DNA of 44,343 nt from Defluviitaleaceae bacterium (GTDB taxonomy: Bacteria > Bacillota > Clostridia > Lachnospirales > WQUN01), in assembly GCA_009781725.1 (NCBI GenBank), contig WQVF01000026.1:1-44343 (forward strand), in the 5' to 3' direction. Position 1 is the first letter of the stretch; each line of letters starts with the position of its first letter. The translations under genes were made by a program, and so were the position numbers. Shown here piece after piece: positions 7,974 to 15,727 of the stretch. The notes beneath the pieces were generated by a model, which saw only the letters and a list, made by a program, of their open reading frames with translations, searched no databases and had not been told where the DNA came from.

Positions 7974-9568
7974 AGCTGATAATTTCCGTAAATGAATATT
8001 GTAAAATCACAGTGCAAAGCTGTAACTCCGGTACTGCCCAGACTGTAGAAACGGTCTACTGTTGCGGCGAGCATACCTTTGGCCTTGCCTCTGGGTTTTA
8101 CGATGTCACTGTTACTCGTGGCAAGCTGTATACGCCATATCGGAGCCGGATAGAAATCCTGGACAAAGACCAAATCCTAGATATTGCTTTGACTCCAATT
8201 GTAAGGGGTAGGGGACTGTATTCCTTTGATGCCCATTCTCATGTTTCCAGAGACTCGAGGCTTACAACTGGTAATCTCTTATCGGCGTCAACTGTCATGC
8301 GAGGCGAGGGGTTTAATTTCTTTTTCGCCGGTTCGCCCTATGATAATGAAACTCATCTGGAATATATCAATGGTATGCCCCCAAAGGCACCTTATGCCGA
8401 ACGCTTTGCAGAAGAAATCCAAGATATAAGCGGCGAGGATTTTAAGCTTTGTATCGGAAATGAAATCATAAAATGCCGGTATGGTCATGTTTTTATGATG
8501 AATTATGAACAGCGGCCACCCTTTAGCCGTTATTTTGACCATTCCTTTGATCCATGGCTCTTTGAAAAAAAGGGCCCTGAGCCGACCTATGAAATCGACT
8601 ATATATACAAAGCCCTGGAAAAAGAGAAATGCGCAAACTCCGTCGCAATCAGTGCTCATCCCACCAGTTGGTGGTGGCATGACAATGGGGAGTTTGTCAC
8701 CAATATAGCCGCAACCTTGGGTTTTGAGCTGCTGGCCGGTTCTATTGACGCAATGGTTATCATGGGATATCAAAGTGACCATACTTATTACCAGGCACTT
8801 TGGTTTGATGCGCTAAAAAACGGTTATTTCCTGCCGGGGGTTGCAGAAACTGATGCTGCCTTTGACACTATTCCAGGCCGCCACCTTGAGTTTAAAACAT
8901 ATGTAGGTTGTGGGAGCTTTGACGTAGACGCCTTATGCAAAGGAGTAAAAGCCGGAAAAAATCTGGTTTCCTCCGGCCCCCTTTTATTTTTGCGAGTAAA
9001 CGGCAAGTCCCCTGGTGCAATTTTACCTTGGGAGCCCAATGCTCCTGTGTTGGTAGAGCTTGAAGCCATCCCTTGCTATGAGGCACCTATTTCAAGGATG
9101 CAAATTATCGCAAACGGCAATGTCTATAAGGAGCTAAACATCCATGAGCGCAACCCTACCCTCAAGGAAGCTCTGCGCCTGCCACAGGAGGGTTTTATAT
9201 TGGCAAAATGTTATGATTTTGCCGGTAATGTAGCAATCACAAACCCTGTGTATGTCAGGAATACCCCCTTTGCAAATCATAATTACAAGGCTAATGTAAA
9301 CATTGATGTTTACAAAGAGGGACGCTTTGAAAAGAGCTTAAGCCTTCAGGCGGATATCACAAAAGATATAAATGTAGAAGCAGCCGGGGAAACCAAAACA
9401 ATCCGGCTCTTTGAGCTTCTAGAATTGCAAAAGATTTTTAAAGGCCTTTACTTCGGCAGATTTAATCACGACAAACGATACCTACCGGGTGAAGTGCCTG
9501 CGGCGGAGTTTAAGATAAAGGAGATTAAAGAAATATTGGATTCATGCCAGTTGGTGCTGCATTTTTAG
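7970..9568 (+). CDS. CehA/McbA family PHP-domain metallohydrolase
   Basis: A 532-residue protein with a PHP metal-dependent phosphoesterase-like core. The FDAHSHVSRDS motif (His89, His91) gives the HxH pair. Further candidate ligands are in GNEIIKCRYGHVF, ISAHPTSWWW and GVAETDAAFD. About 80 residues before the PHP core form a beta-rich N-terminal domain, and the region after about residue 330 looks like an added beta-sandwich. CehA/McbA enzymes include carbamate hydrolases, but many homologues in sugar loci have no known substrate. No signal peptide is seen. It starts within the stop of the phosphatase gene (4-base overlap), which argues for coupled translation. A palindromic repeat begins at the base after its stop codon. 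Confidence 0.85.
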   Translation: MKLIISVNEYCKITVQSCNSGTAQTVETVYCCGEHTFGLASGFYDVTVTRGKLYTPYRSRIEILDKDQILDIALTPIVRGRGLYSFDAHSHVSRDSRLTTGNLLSASTVMRGEGFNFFFAGSPYDNETHLEYINGMPPKAPYAERFAEEIQDISGEDFKLCIGNEIIKCRYGHVFMMNYEQRPPFSRYFDHSFDPWLFEKKGPEPTYEIDYIYKALEKEKCANSVAISAHPTSWWWHDNGEFVTNIAATLGFELLAGSIDAMVIMGYQSDHTYYQALWFDALKNGYFLPGVAETDAAFDTIPGRHLEFKTYVGCGSFDVDALCKGVKAGKNLVSSGPLLFLRVNGKSPGAILPWEPNAPVLVELEAIPCYEAPISRMQIIANGNVYKELNIHERNPTLKEALRLPQEGFILAKCYDFAGNVAITNPVYVRNTPFANHNYKANVNIDVYKEGRFEKSLSLQADITKDINVEAAGETKTIRLFELLELQKIFKGLYFGRFNHDKRYLPGEVPAAEFKIKEIKEILDSCQLVLHF

Positions 9569-9688
9569 TTATAGTGAAATCAATGAGAAACAGTCTCGCC
9601 CGAGCGGCACCCTGAAACGCCGAAATAAGGCGTTTTAGGGCGATTTTGCCGCGACAAGCGAGACCGATTTCGAATTATTTCACTATAA
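9569..9688. repeat. TATAGTGAA-ended palindromic element, copy A (120 bp)
   Basis: The termini are inverted repeats: TTATAGTGAAAT at the left, ATTTCACTATAA at the right. The arms continue asymmetrically: AATGAGAAACAGTCTCGC on the left, and TTCGAAATCGGTCTCGC when the right arm is read in reverse complement. An inner hairpin joins TGAAACGCC to GGCGTTTTA. It begins immediately after the PHP gene stop codon. Copies B (17524-17625) and C (32279-32454) share ends and arms. TA at both edges would suit a TA-targeting transposase, but none is present. Confidence 0.75.
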
Positions 9689-9728
9689 GCAGCAGTCTGA
9701 TGTAGGTTGTAGACAAAATCTCCTAATC

Positions 9729-9806
9729 GTCATTGCGAGGAGCGAAGCGACGAAGCAATCCAGAAATCGTATGGGTACCGGATTGCTTCGCTTCACTCGC
9801 AATGAC
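9729..9806. repeat. GTCATTGCGAG-type inverted repeat
   Basis: A long hairpin: GTCATTGCGAGGAGCGAAGC... pairs with ...GCTTCACTCGCAATGAC across a loop around 9762-9778. This repeat type is common in many bacterial genomes. It lies between convergent genes and may help terminate transcription in both directions. A related palindrome lies inside the element at 2566-2748. Confidence 0.75.
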
Positions 9807-9813
9807 AGGGGCT

Positions 9814-11325
9814 TTAGTCTGAATTTGGTCGGAGCTTGATGATTTTTGATTGCGTGCCATTATTCCACTTGACCATCACATCCAAGGGAATGTTGGATGT
9901 GATGGCTATTTCGGGCTCTTCAGATTCGGATTGGCGTGTCTTGCAGGCTAGGTTCAACACTCCGGATATCCCAAATGGGTAATTATCTACCCCATGGGCT
10001 TCCAGCCGCCGTACATCCCATACAAGCATATTTTCGTGAGCAGAGGCGCGTATCCCAAAGATATATTCAAATAATACGGCAATAGGCGAGATGCCGCCGG
10101 CACCGACAAAATCAGGTAATGCAGGGTTGCCTTGCTTTACAGCCTCGGGGGAGTAATTTTCCCATATGGTGCCTGTCTCATTGAAAACCTTTACAACATT
10201 GCTTACATGGTTGAGGGCAATTTCATATGCCAGGGTATCATAGCCTGTGTTGGTAAGTCCCCGTAGTAGCATGTAATTTGTAAACACCCATACTCCCCCA
10301 CGCCAGTAATTCCCTTCCGGGCAATAACTTGGGGAATCCGCAGGCATAGAAGGCACACGATGAGTGCGGTTATACCGCTTTGGGTCTTCCAGACTTGCCA
10401 CAAATGCGTCAAGCCTATCAGCCGGGACGATGTCGGCTAGGAGTGCCCAATAAACCCCAATGGTCCTGACATTTGAGAGAGTTCCATCGGAATATAAGTC
10501 AAAATAGCTATCTTTGTTCCACAGCTGTTCGTTTACATAGAGGGTCAGGGCTCTGGCTTCTTCCTCAAATGATGCGGCTTCCTCTTCACGGTTGAGGGCT
10601 TTGGCCATTTTTACCAAGGTTTTTGCGGAAAAAATCATTTGCAAACATGCATCCACCCAAGTCATATGCCCATGATAAAACTCAGGATGATCGCCGGGTT
10701 TTGGCCTAGGCTGGTTGTCCATTCCAGTCCCCCAACCGGAGCTCCAATAGGAGCCATCCGGCCAGGTGCGCCAAGCCTTTAGCCAATTATGATAGGCTGC
10801 TAAAACAGGATAAACCTGATTCAGTCTTTCCTTGTCAGAAACCAGCAGGTAATACTCCCATTCGGACCATGGCATTACATTGGGGCCGGTGCTTGAGGGG
10901 TCATGGCGATGAAAGCGGTCAGTGCCGTCATTTTCGGCAATTTCGCGGCAGATAAAGCCGTCTACATGCTGCTTGCAATAGAGATTGTCCAAGGTTTTTT
11001 GGAAGTTGAAGGCTTTGCGGCCATATTTCCCAAACATCAGGGCAAATACCGAGTCCCACATAAAGAGACATTCGTTGAAGCAGGTCTTTAAGTAATTGGA
11101 TACAAATCCATTTTCCGCCGTGGGTGTTCCTATGTTTTTGAAGGCCAGTTCCCAGGCTTTCCAGTAGCAGTTGATGGTGTCATCGTTACCTTGCCAATAT
11201 GGCTTGGGCAGCAAATGCTTTATCTCTTCAAAGGTAGGGACCGCCTTTGATTCCGGGGTAATGCTGCGGAAGATATTGTTATCTGCCGCCCTTTCATCTG
11301 TGTATCTATCGTAGTAGAATCCCAT
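9814..11325 (-). CDS. MGH1-like/GH63-like glycoside hydrolase (six-hairpin glycosidase)
   Basis: A 503-residue (alpha/alpha)6-barrel glycosidase of the mannosylglycerate hydrolase MGH1/GH63/trehalase-like group. The pattern includes FMWDSVFALMFGKYG (Trp90-Asp91), DGFICREI, SYWSSGWGTGMDN, YWRGGVWVFTNYMLLRG, and WENYSPE with a candidate catalytic Glu. The start has an AGGAGG site in the leader. No signal peptide is visible, so the enzyme acts inside the cell. Substrates in this group are alpha-linked glucosides or mannosides, and the exact one is not readable here. It is the last gene of the ROK-UroD-GH operon; 65 bp separate it from the UroD gene, and it converges on the PHP gene. Confidence 0.85.
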   Translation of the reverse strand: MGFYYDRYTDERAADNNIFRSITPESKAVPTFEEIKHLLPKPYWQGNDDTINCYWKAWELAFKNIGTPTAENGFVSNYLKTCFNECLFMWDSVFALMFGKYGRKAFNFQKTLDNLYCKQHVDGFICREIAENDGTDRFHRHDPSSTGPNVMPWSEWEYYLLVSDKERLNQVYPVLAAYHNWLKAWRTWPDGSYWSSGWGTGMDNQPRPKPGDHPEFYHGHMTWVDACLQMIFSAKTLVKMAKALNREEEAASFEEEARALTLYVNEQLWNKDSYFDLYSDGTLSNVRTIGVYWALLADIVPADRLDAFVASLEDPKRYNRTHRVPSMPADSPSYCPEGNYWRGGVWVFTNYMLLRGLTNTGYDTLAYEIALNHVSNVVKVFNETGTIWENYSPEAVKQGNPALPDFVGAGGISPIAVLFEYIFGIRASAHENMLVWDVRRLEAHGVDNYPFGISGVLNLACKTRQSESEEPEIAITSNIPLDVMVKWNNGTQSKIIKLRPNSD

Positions 11326-11390
11326 CTTGTCCTCCTGTTTTTGTTAATGTGTTACGTTTCCGGTTTTTCCATTATCATCAAAACCAGTGG

Positions 11391-12452
11391 TTAGCCCGTT
11401 ACAATTTTTGTAACCCGTCTCAAGTTTCCCAAAGGTGTACCATAAGCTACCGCATCCCCTGTAGACAAAATAAAATTCTTCCACGGAGCAGTTGCTTTGA
11501 TAATCCTTGTTACATACTCCTCAGTTTCATCGGCAGTCATATTACACAAAGCAACCGGGTCAATCCCGCCGATAATTAATTTCCCAGGCAATAACTCAAG
11601 GGCTTCATGGGCCCACATATCCCCTGTATCCGGCGGACATACCGAGTCTATCCCATGCATTCGGTCTTGTTTTATCAAATCCGCAAACCCTTTAAGTTTC
11701 CCGCACATATGGGTGATAAATAATTTCCCACTTTTGCTGACCATATCAGCGTAAGCATTAATATACGGGCTGGAATATTTCCGATACCAATGTTCTGACA
11801 AGACAGTAGTAGAGGTGTCCTCATATGCGATTATAACTTCTGCCGGTGAATCAATAAGAAATTTAAGTCGCTCCATGTTGCGTTGGTGAATCAACTCAAT
11901 CAATGCCTCAACCTCATCTTGATAATCACAAAGCAAAAAAGCTGTATTTTCAAGACCGGCGCATAGCTCCATTATTACTTTTATAGGGGACGCCTCTGCC
12001 GAAACGGTTACAATCCCGTCCGGGCCGATACGTTTATTAAGCTCCTGTATGTATGTATAATCCGGGGCGCATTCGATTCTCTCGAAGATATATGTCATTA
12101 CCTTCAAATCCTCAATGGAATTAACTAAGTGCTTTGTTACACTTCTTGTATTTCCCGCGCTTGCGGAAATCTGCTCTAGACTTCCTACTGGGGTGGTGAT
12201 GCGCCAGATATGTTTGTTCCCATCTTGGATATGCTCATGCTCAGTGTTTTTCCAATTTGCATTGGCGGCTGGTACATGTCGCTCCATAATATCCGCGCCA
12301 ATCATCCGAAAAGCATCTACCACATCAGGGCGATTGCCGCCATGACTAGTTGGAAGAGAATCCGTAAAATAACTATCAATACAGGGTGACCATGGTAGCC
12401 TGTCTGCTTCGCCCCCTCTGAGAACAGCCATTAATCTTTCTCTTGATGTCAT
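11391..12452 (-). CDS. UroD-superfamily protein with a partial MtaA-type zinc motif
   Basis: A 353-residue UroD/MtaA-fold protein starting MTSRERLMAVLRGGEADRLP, the usual opening of the family. Unlike the UroD-like gene at 579, it keeps HMC (His248, Cys250) in the position of the HxC zinc ligands of methylcobamide:CoM methyltransferases. The third ligand position near the C-terminus, normally GC in LxPGC, reads STGDAVAYGTP here. The zinc site is therefore incomplete or uses Asp333. The reaction is unknown; methyl transfer from a methylated sugar is an inference. The start codon overlaps the ROK stop by four bases, so the two are translationally coupled. No corrinoid protein gene is present. 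Confidence 0.85.
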   Translation of the reverse strand: MTSRERLMAVLRGGEADRLPWSPCIDSYFTDSLPTSHGGNRPDVVDAFRMIGADIMERHVPAANANWKNTEHEHIQDGNKHIWRITTPVGSLEQISASAGNTRSVTKHLVNSIEDLKVMTYIFERIECAPDYTYIQELNKRIGPDGIVTVSAEASPIKVIMELCAGLENTAFLLCDYQDEVEALIELIHQRNMERLKFLIDSPAEVIIAYEDTSTTVLSEHWYRKYSSPYINAYADMVSKSGKLFITHMCGKLKGFADLIKQDRMHGIDSVCPPDTGDMWAHEALELLPGKLIIGGIDPVALCNMTADETEEYVTRIIKATAPWKNFILSTGDAVAYGTPLGNLRRVTKIVTG

Positions 12453-13603
12453 CCCAACAACTGCTCCTTTTCCATCAAGACTTGGACAATATATTTTTCT
12501 GTGAGCATTGCGGAAATGCCGATAGAACCTATGTCGGCACTGTATTGCTTTTGCACATCGATTTTGTTATCACACATATACTCAAGATTTTTATTGACGC
12601 AATCTATCAATCCATCCCCTAGGAAATCTACGGTCAAGCCGCAAAGGCGTACATTGGTACAGTCCAAAGTTACGGCAATATTAGAGATACATAATGCTAA
12701 ATGCCTACCGACATATTCCGTGGCTTCATTCAGATTCTTAGAGGGGATATGAGCTGTGTCCATCCCATATGAAACACCAAATTTTTCTTCCAGGGCCTGG
12801 TGGCTGATTTGCTTCTCCAGCCAGCCCGGATTGCCCCGGCCTGGGACATAATCGTCATGGAATGAAATATAACCGATTTCACCGCACATGAAATTAGCCC
12901 CATGTCTAAGCTTTCCATCTAAAATCAAGCCCGCTCCAAGGCCAGTACCTAGAGATATCAGCAAAAGGTCGCTGTTCTTGGGCATTTTTGCAACTTTAAA
13001 CTCTCCATAGCATTGACAGTTGGCATCGTTTTCTACTAAGACCTGTACACCATATTTACTTTCCATTCCACGAATCATTTCCCCCAAAAACACCGGCTTG
13101 CGTACACCAATCATTGGCGCAGCAGTTATTGTTTGAGCATTGATATCATAGATACCAGGAAGAGCGACCCCTATCCCCAAAAGCTTTTCCAAAGGAATGC
13201 CTGCTTCGGCAAAGAGGCCATCTACTAGTCCTATGGATATTTTTTCCATTATTTTGCCAAAATCAGGCTCGCATTTCAGGGTTTTGATATATTTTATCTG
13301 CCCCACAATATCCACGACACTGATAGTAAGAATCTCACCTTCCAAAAAAAATACAGCAGAATATAGTTTGTTTTTGTTGAGGGTAAGCATCTGAGGCTTT
13401 CGCCCCACAGATGATTCTCCATCGCCTAACTCCAATACAAGGCCGGCTTCTATCAGGAACGATACAATCTTAATAACTGTGGGAGCACTTATACCAGTAC
13501 GCTTAGATATCTCTGCCCGGGATGTAAACTCCAATTCGTTGATAAGATTATATACAGCATAGCGATTCATATCTTTTAAGTGGGATGCCACATAGGATGC
13601 CAT
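12449..13603 (-). CDS. ROK family transcriptional repressor
   Basis: A 384-residue NagC/XylR-type regulator. The N-terminal winged helix-turn-helix is EFTSRAEISKRTGISAPTVIKIVSFLIEAGLV. The ROK domain follows with the ATP/sugar-binding motifs VENDANCQCYGE, LISLGTGLGAGLILDGKL and GEIGY. The zinc-binding Cys-rich segment of ROK kinases is largely absent (YVPGRGNPGWLEKQIS region), fitting a regulator rather than a kinase. The start is placed at 13603, because GGTGGTGG precedes it; the upstream ATG at 13621 lies only about nine bases from the predicted transcription start. The gene is divergent from the importer whose leader carries a palindromic operator, so it probably represses that importer and is relieved by an imported sugar. 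Confidence 0.88.
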   Translation of the reverse strand: MASYVASHLKDMNRYAVYNLINELEFTSRAEISKRTGISAPTVIKIVSFLIEAGLVLELGDGESSVGRKPQMLTLNKNKLYSAVFFLEGEILTISVVDIVGQIKYIKTLKCEPDFGKIMEKISIGLVDGLFAEAGIPLEKLLGIGVALPGIYDINAQTITAAPMIGVRKPVFLGEMIRGMESKYGVQVLVENDANCQCYGEFKVAKMPKNSDLLLISLGTGLGAGLILDGKLRHGANFMCGEIGYISFHDDYVPGRGNPGWLEKQISHQALEEKFGVSYGMDTAHIPSKNLNEATEYVGRHLALCISNIAVTLDCTNVRLCGLTVDFLGDGLIDCVNKNLEYMCDNKIDVQKQYSADIGSIGISAMLTEKYIVQVLMEKEQLLG

Positions 13604-13636
13604 ATTTTTATCCACCACCATTCCTTAAGTATATTT

Positions 13637-13664
13637 ATTATATTTTGCGCGTTAGTATTGTCAA
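13637..13664 (-). promoter_or_regulatory. Consensus sigma-A promoter of the ROK operon
   Basis: On the minus strand TTGACA (13659-13664), a 16-base spacer, and TATAAT (13637-13642) are both perfect consensus boxes. Transcription would begin near 13630, leaving a leader of about 27 bases before the preferred ROK start. Confidence 0.8.
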
Positions 13665-13746
13665 TAGAGGAAGGGAAAAGGGAGTCTATTTCAAATTACA
13701 TGCTATATATATATCATAAAATATAAAATTTTGCCAAGCAATGCTC

Positions 13747-13774
13747 TTGACATTAGATTTATGTTGTGTAGAAT
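13747..13774 (+). promoter_or_regulatory. Sigma-A promoter of the sugar importer operon
   Basis: TTGACA at 13747-13752, a 16-base spacer, and TAGAAT at 13769-13774. The predicted start near 13781 leaves about 90 bases of leader that contain the 13819-13841 palindrome. Confidence 0.75.
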
Positions 13775-13818
13775 GTCAACAAAAAATATCTTTCATTGTG
13801 AATGGTCTAGCGTCACAT

Positions 13819-13841
13819 ATTAATTAAGCTAGTTAATTAAT
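13819..13841. promoter_or_regulatory. Palindromic operator candidate for the ROK repressor
   Basis: Perfect arms ATTAATTAA and TTAATTAAT surround a 5-base centre (GCTAG). ROK repressors of the XylR type bind AT-rich palindromes with paired TTA/TAA half-sites. It lies about 38 bases downstream of the predicted transcription start and just before the GGAGG of the first permease, a position where bound repressor would block elongation. Confidence 0.6.
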
Positions 13842-13869
13842 GTGGCGAGGTCAATCGGAGGGAAATTGG

Positions 13870-14796
13870 ATGTCAATGACATTGAGACGGAAAATTTTTT
13901 TTAACAGGGTAAAAAAGCAGAAATTTCATTTGCTTGCCTTGCTGCCCTTCCTCGCTTATCTCTTTATCTTTAGGTATTACCCCATGTACGGTGTGACCAT
14001 AGCCTTTAGGAATTTCTCTTTTAGAAGGGGCATTATGGGCAGCGAATGGGTGGGCCTTAGATATTTCGAAATGTTTTTCAGATCCCCTAGCTTTAACCGG
14101 GTTATGGTTAACACCCTGGCTATGAGTACCCTTAGCCTGATTTTTGTTACAACTTTATCAATTACCTTGGCTATTATGATATGTGAAATGCGCAATCTTA
14201 TTTATAAGCGAGTTATACAGACGATTTCATATCTGCCGCATTTTATCTCCTGGGTCGTTGTGGCCGGTATGGCTATGACCTTGTTTTCAATTGATGGAGG
14301 GCCGATAAACAATGTCTTGATGGCTCTTGGTTTGACTGATTCTCCCGTGCATTTTTTAGACGCAAGTATGATTTGGGGCACTATAACTGGGCTCAATGTT
14401 TGGAAATCCATTGGGTGGGGATCGATAATATATATTGCCTCGATTACATCAATTGATCAGGGTTTGTATGAAGCTGCTATTATTGATGGGGCGGGTAAAT
14501 TCAAACAAATAAGATACATTACATTGCCTTCAATTTTACCGACTATAGTCATTCTATTGATATTTAATCTGGGGTATATCTTAAACGCCGGGTTTGAGCA
14601 GCAATTCTTCCTGCGCAATCCCCGCAATTTCCAACGGATAGAAGTTATAGATACTTATATTTTCCGGTACGGATTGCAAATGGCTATGTATTCCTATGCA
14701 GCTGCAGTAGGCTTAGTTAAGAGTGTTGTGGGGCTGATATTGGTTATCTTTGCCAATATGTTTTCACGGCGGGTATTGAAGATGGGGTTGTTCTAA
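13870..14796 (+). CDS. Sugar ABC transporter permease, LplB-type
   Basis: A 308-residue inner-membrane protein with about six transmembrane segments. FLAYLFIFRYYPMYGVTIAFRNF near the N-terminus is the LplB/binding-protein-dependent permease pattern. The cytoplasmic EAA loop that contacts the ATPase is YEAAIIDGAGKFKQIRYITLP. The ATG at 13870 is chosen for a GGAGG site eight bases upstream; an in-frame ATG at 13840 falls inside the operator. It pairs with the YtcP-type permease that follows with a one-base overlap (TAATG) and with the lipoprotein at 15728. No ATPase gene is in the operon, so a shared MsmX-like ATPase is presumed. Confidence 0.93.
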   Translation: MSMTLRRKIFFNRVKKQKFHLLALLPFLAYLFIFRYYPMYGVTIAFRNFSFRRGIMGSEWVGLRYFEMFFRSPSFNRVMVNTLAMSTLSLIFVTTLSITLAIMICEMRNLIYKRVIQTISYLPHFISWVVVAGMAMTLFSIDGGPINNVLMALGLTDSPVHFLDASMIWGTITGLNVWKSIGWGSIIYIASITSIDQGLYEAAIIDGAGKFKQIRYITLPSILPTIVILLIFNLGYILNAGFEQQFFLRNPRNFQRIEVIDTYIFRYGLQMAMYSYAAAVGLVKSVVGLILVIFANMFSRRVLKMGLF

Positions 14797-15686
14797 TGAT
14801 TATCGGGCGTGGAGAAAAAATATTTCTTTGGGTTATTTATATCGTCGTTACTATTTTCTCACTGACGATTCTATATCCTTTTATCAACATAATCGCCATA
14901 TCACTAAACGATGGGGTGGATGCCCTGCGGGGAGGGATTTATCTCTGGCCCCGCAGGTTTTCACTTGCGGCATACGAACAGGTTTTTAGCCGGAGGGGGC
15001 TTCTTAACGCCGCAGGGATGAGTATCGCCCGTACAATGGTCGGTACGATTGCAGGCCTTGCTTTTACGGCGGTGTTGGCTTATTTGCTTTCAAAAAGAGA
15101 TTTGGTTTTTAGGCGGGGCATTATTTTTCTGTTTGTATTTACTATGTATTTTAGCGGAGGGATGATTCCCGATTTTATATTGATACGGCAGCTAGGCCTT
15201 ATGAACAGTTTTGGTGTATATATCATACCCGCTTTACTAGGTGTTTGGAATGTAATGATTATGCGCCAGTTTTTTGAAGAGTTGCCTCAGTCCCTTAAGG
15301 ACTCTGCAAGGGTAGACGGTGCCAATGAGCTTACTGTGCTACTAAGAATTGTGCTACCGATATCCAAGCCGGTACTTGCAACAATTGCTTTATTTATTGC
15401 CGTATGGCAGTGGAATGCCTGGTATGACACCTTTATATATACAAGCGGTGCTAGGTTATCAACCTTGCAAAACGAGCTTGTGCGAATACTTACGGAGCAG
15501 CAAGCCTTGGTGATGGCTGCCCCAGGTGGTGATATGAGGGATTTGGCGGAAAGAGCCCAAAGGGCCACCCCTCAAACCATTCAAATGGCAACTATCGTTA
15601 TTACGACTATCCCAATTGTTCTTATATATCCCTTTTTGCAAAAGTACTTCGTCAAGGGGATTATGGTTGGGGCGGTTAAGGAGTAG
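14796..15686 (+). CDS. Carbohydrate ABC transporter permease, YtcP-type
   Basis: A 296-residue permease, partner of the previous gene. The start overlaps the preceding stop codon by one base. Hydrophobic segments begin at about residues 12, 70, 105, 140, 185 and 260. The EAA loop reads KDSARVDGANELTVLLRIVLP. The ending FLQKYFVKGIMVGAVKE is typical of the second permease of LplB/YtcP importers. It is followed after 41 bp by the solute-binding lipoprotein gene with a GGAGG site, so the three genes form one operon. Confidence 0.93.
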   Translation: MIIGRGEKIFLWVIYIVVTIFSLTILYPFINIIAISLNDGVDALRGGIYLWPRRFSLAAYEQVFSRRGLLNAAGMSIARTMVGTIAGLAFTAVLAYLLSKRDLVFRRGIIFLFVFTMYFSGGMIPDFILIRQLGLMNSFGVYIIPALLGVWNVMIMRQFFEELPQSLKDSARVDGANELTVLLRIVLPISKPVLATIALFIAVWQWNAWYDTFIYTSGARLSTLQNELVRILTEQQALVMAAPGGDMRDLAERAQRATPQTIQMATIVITTIPIVLIYPFLQKYFVKGIMVGAVKE

Positions 15687-15727
15687 GTATCAATAACTTT
15701 CTATAAAAGAAATGGAGGAGACAAAAA

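Noticed and set aside
9729..9806. Possible CRISPR-like array in the GTCATTGCGAG repeats
   Set aside because: There are only scattered palindromes with no regular spacers and no cas genes.
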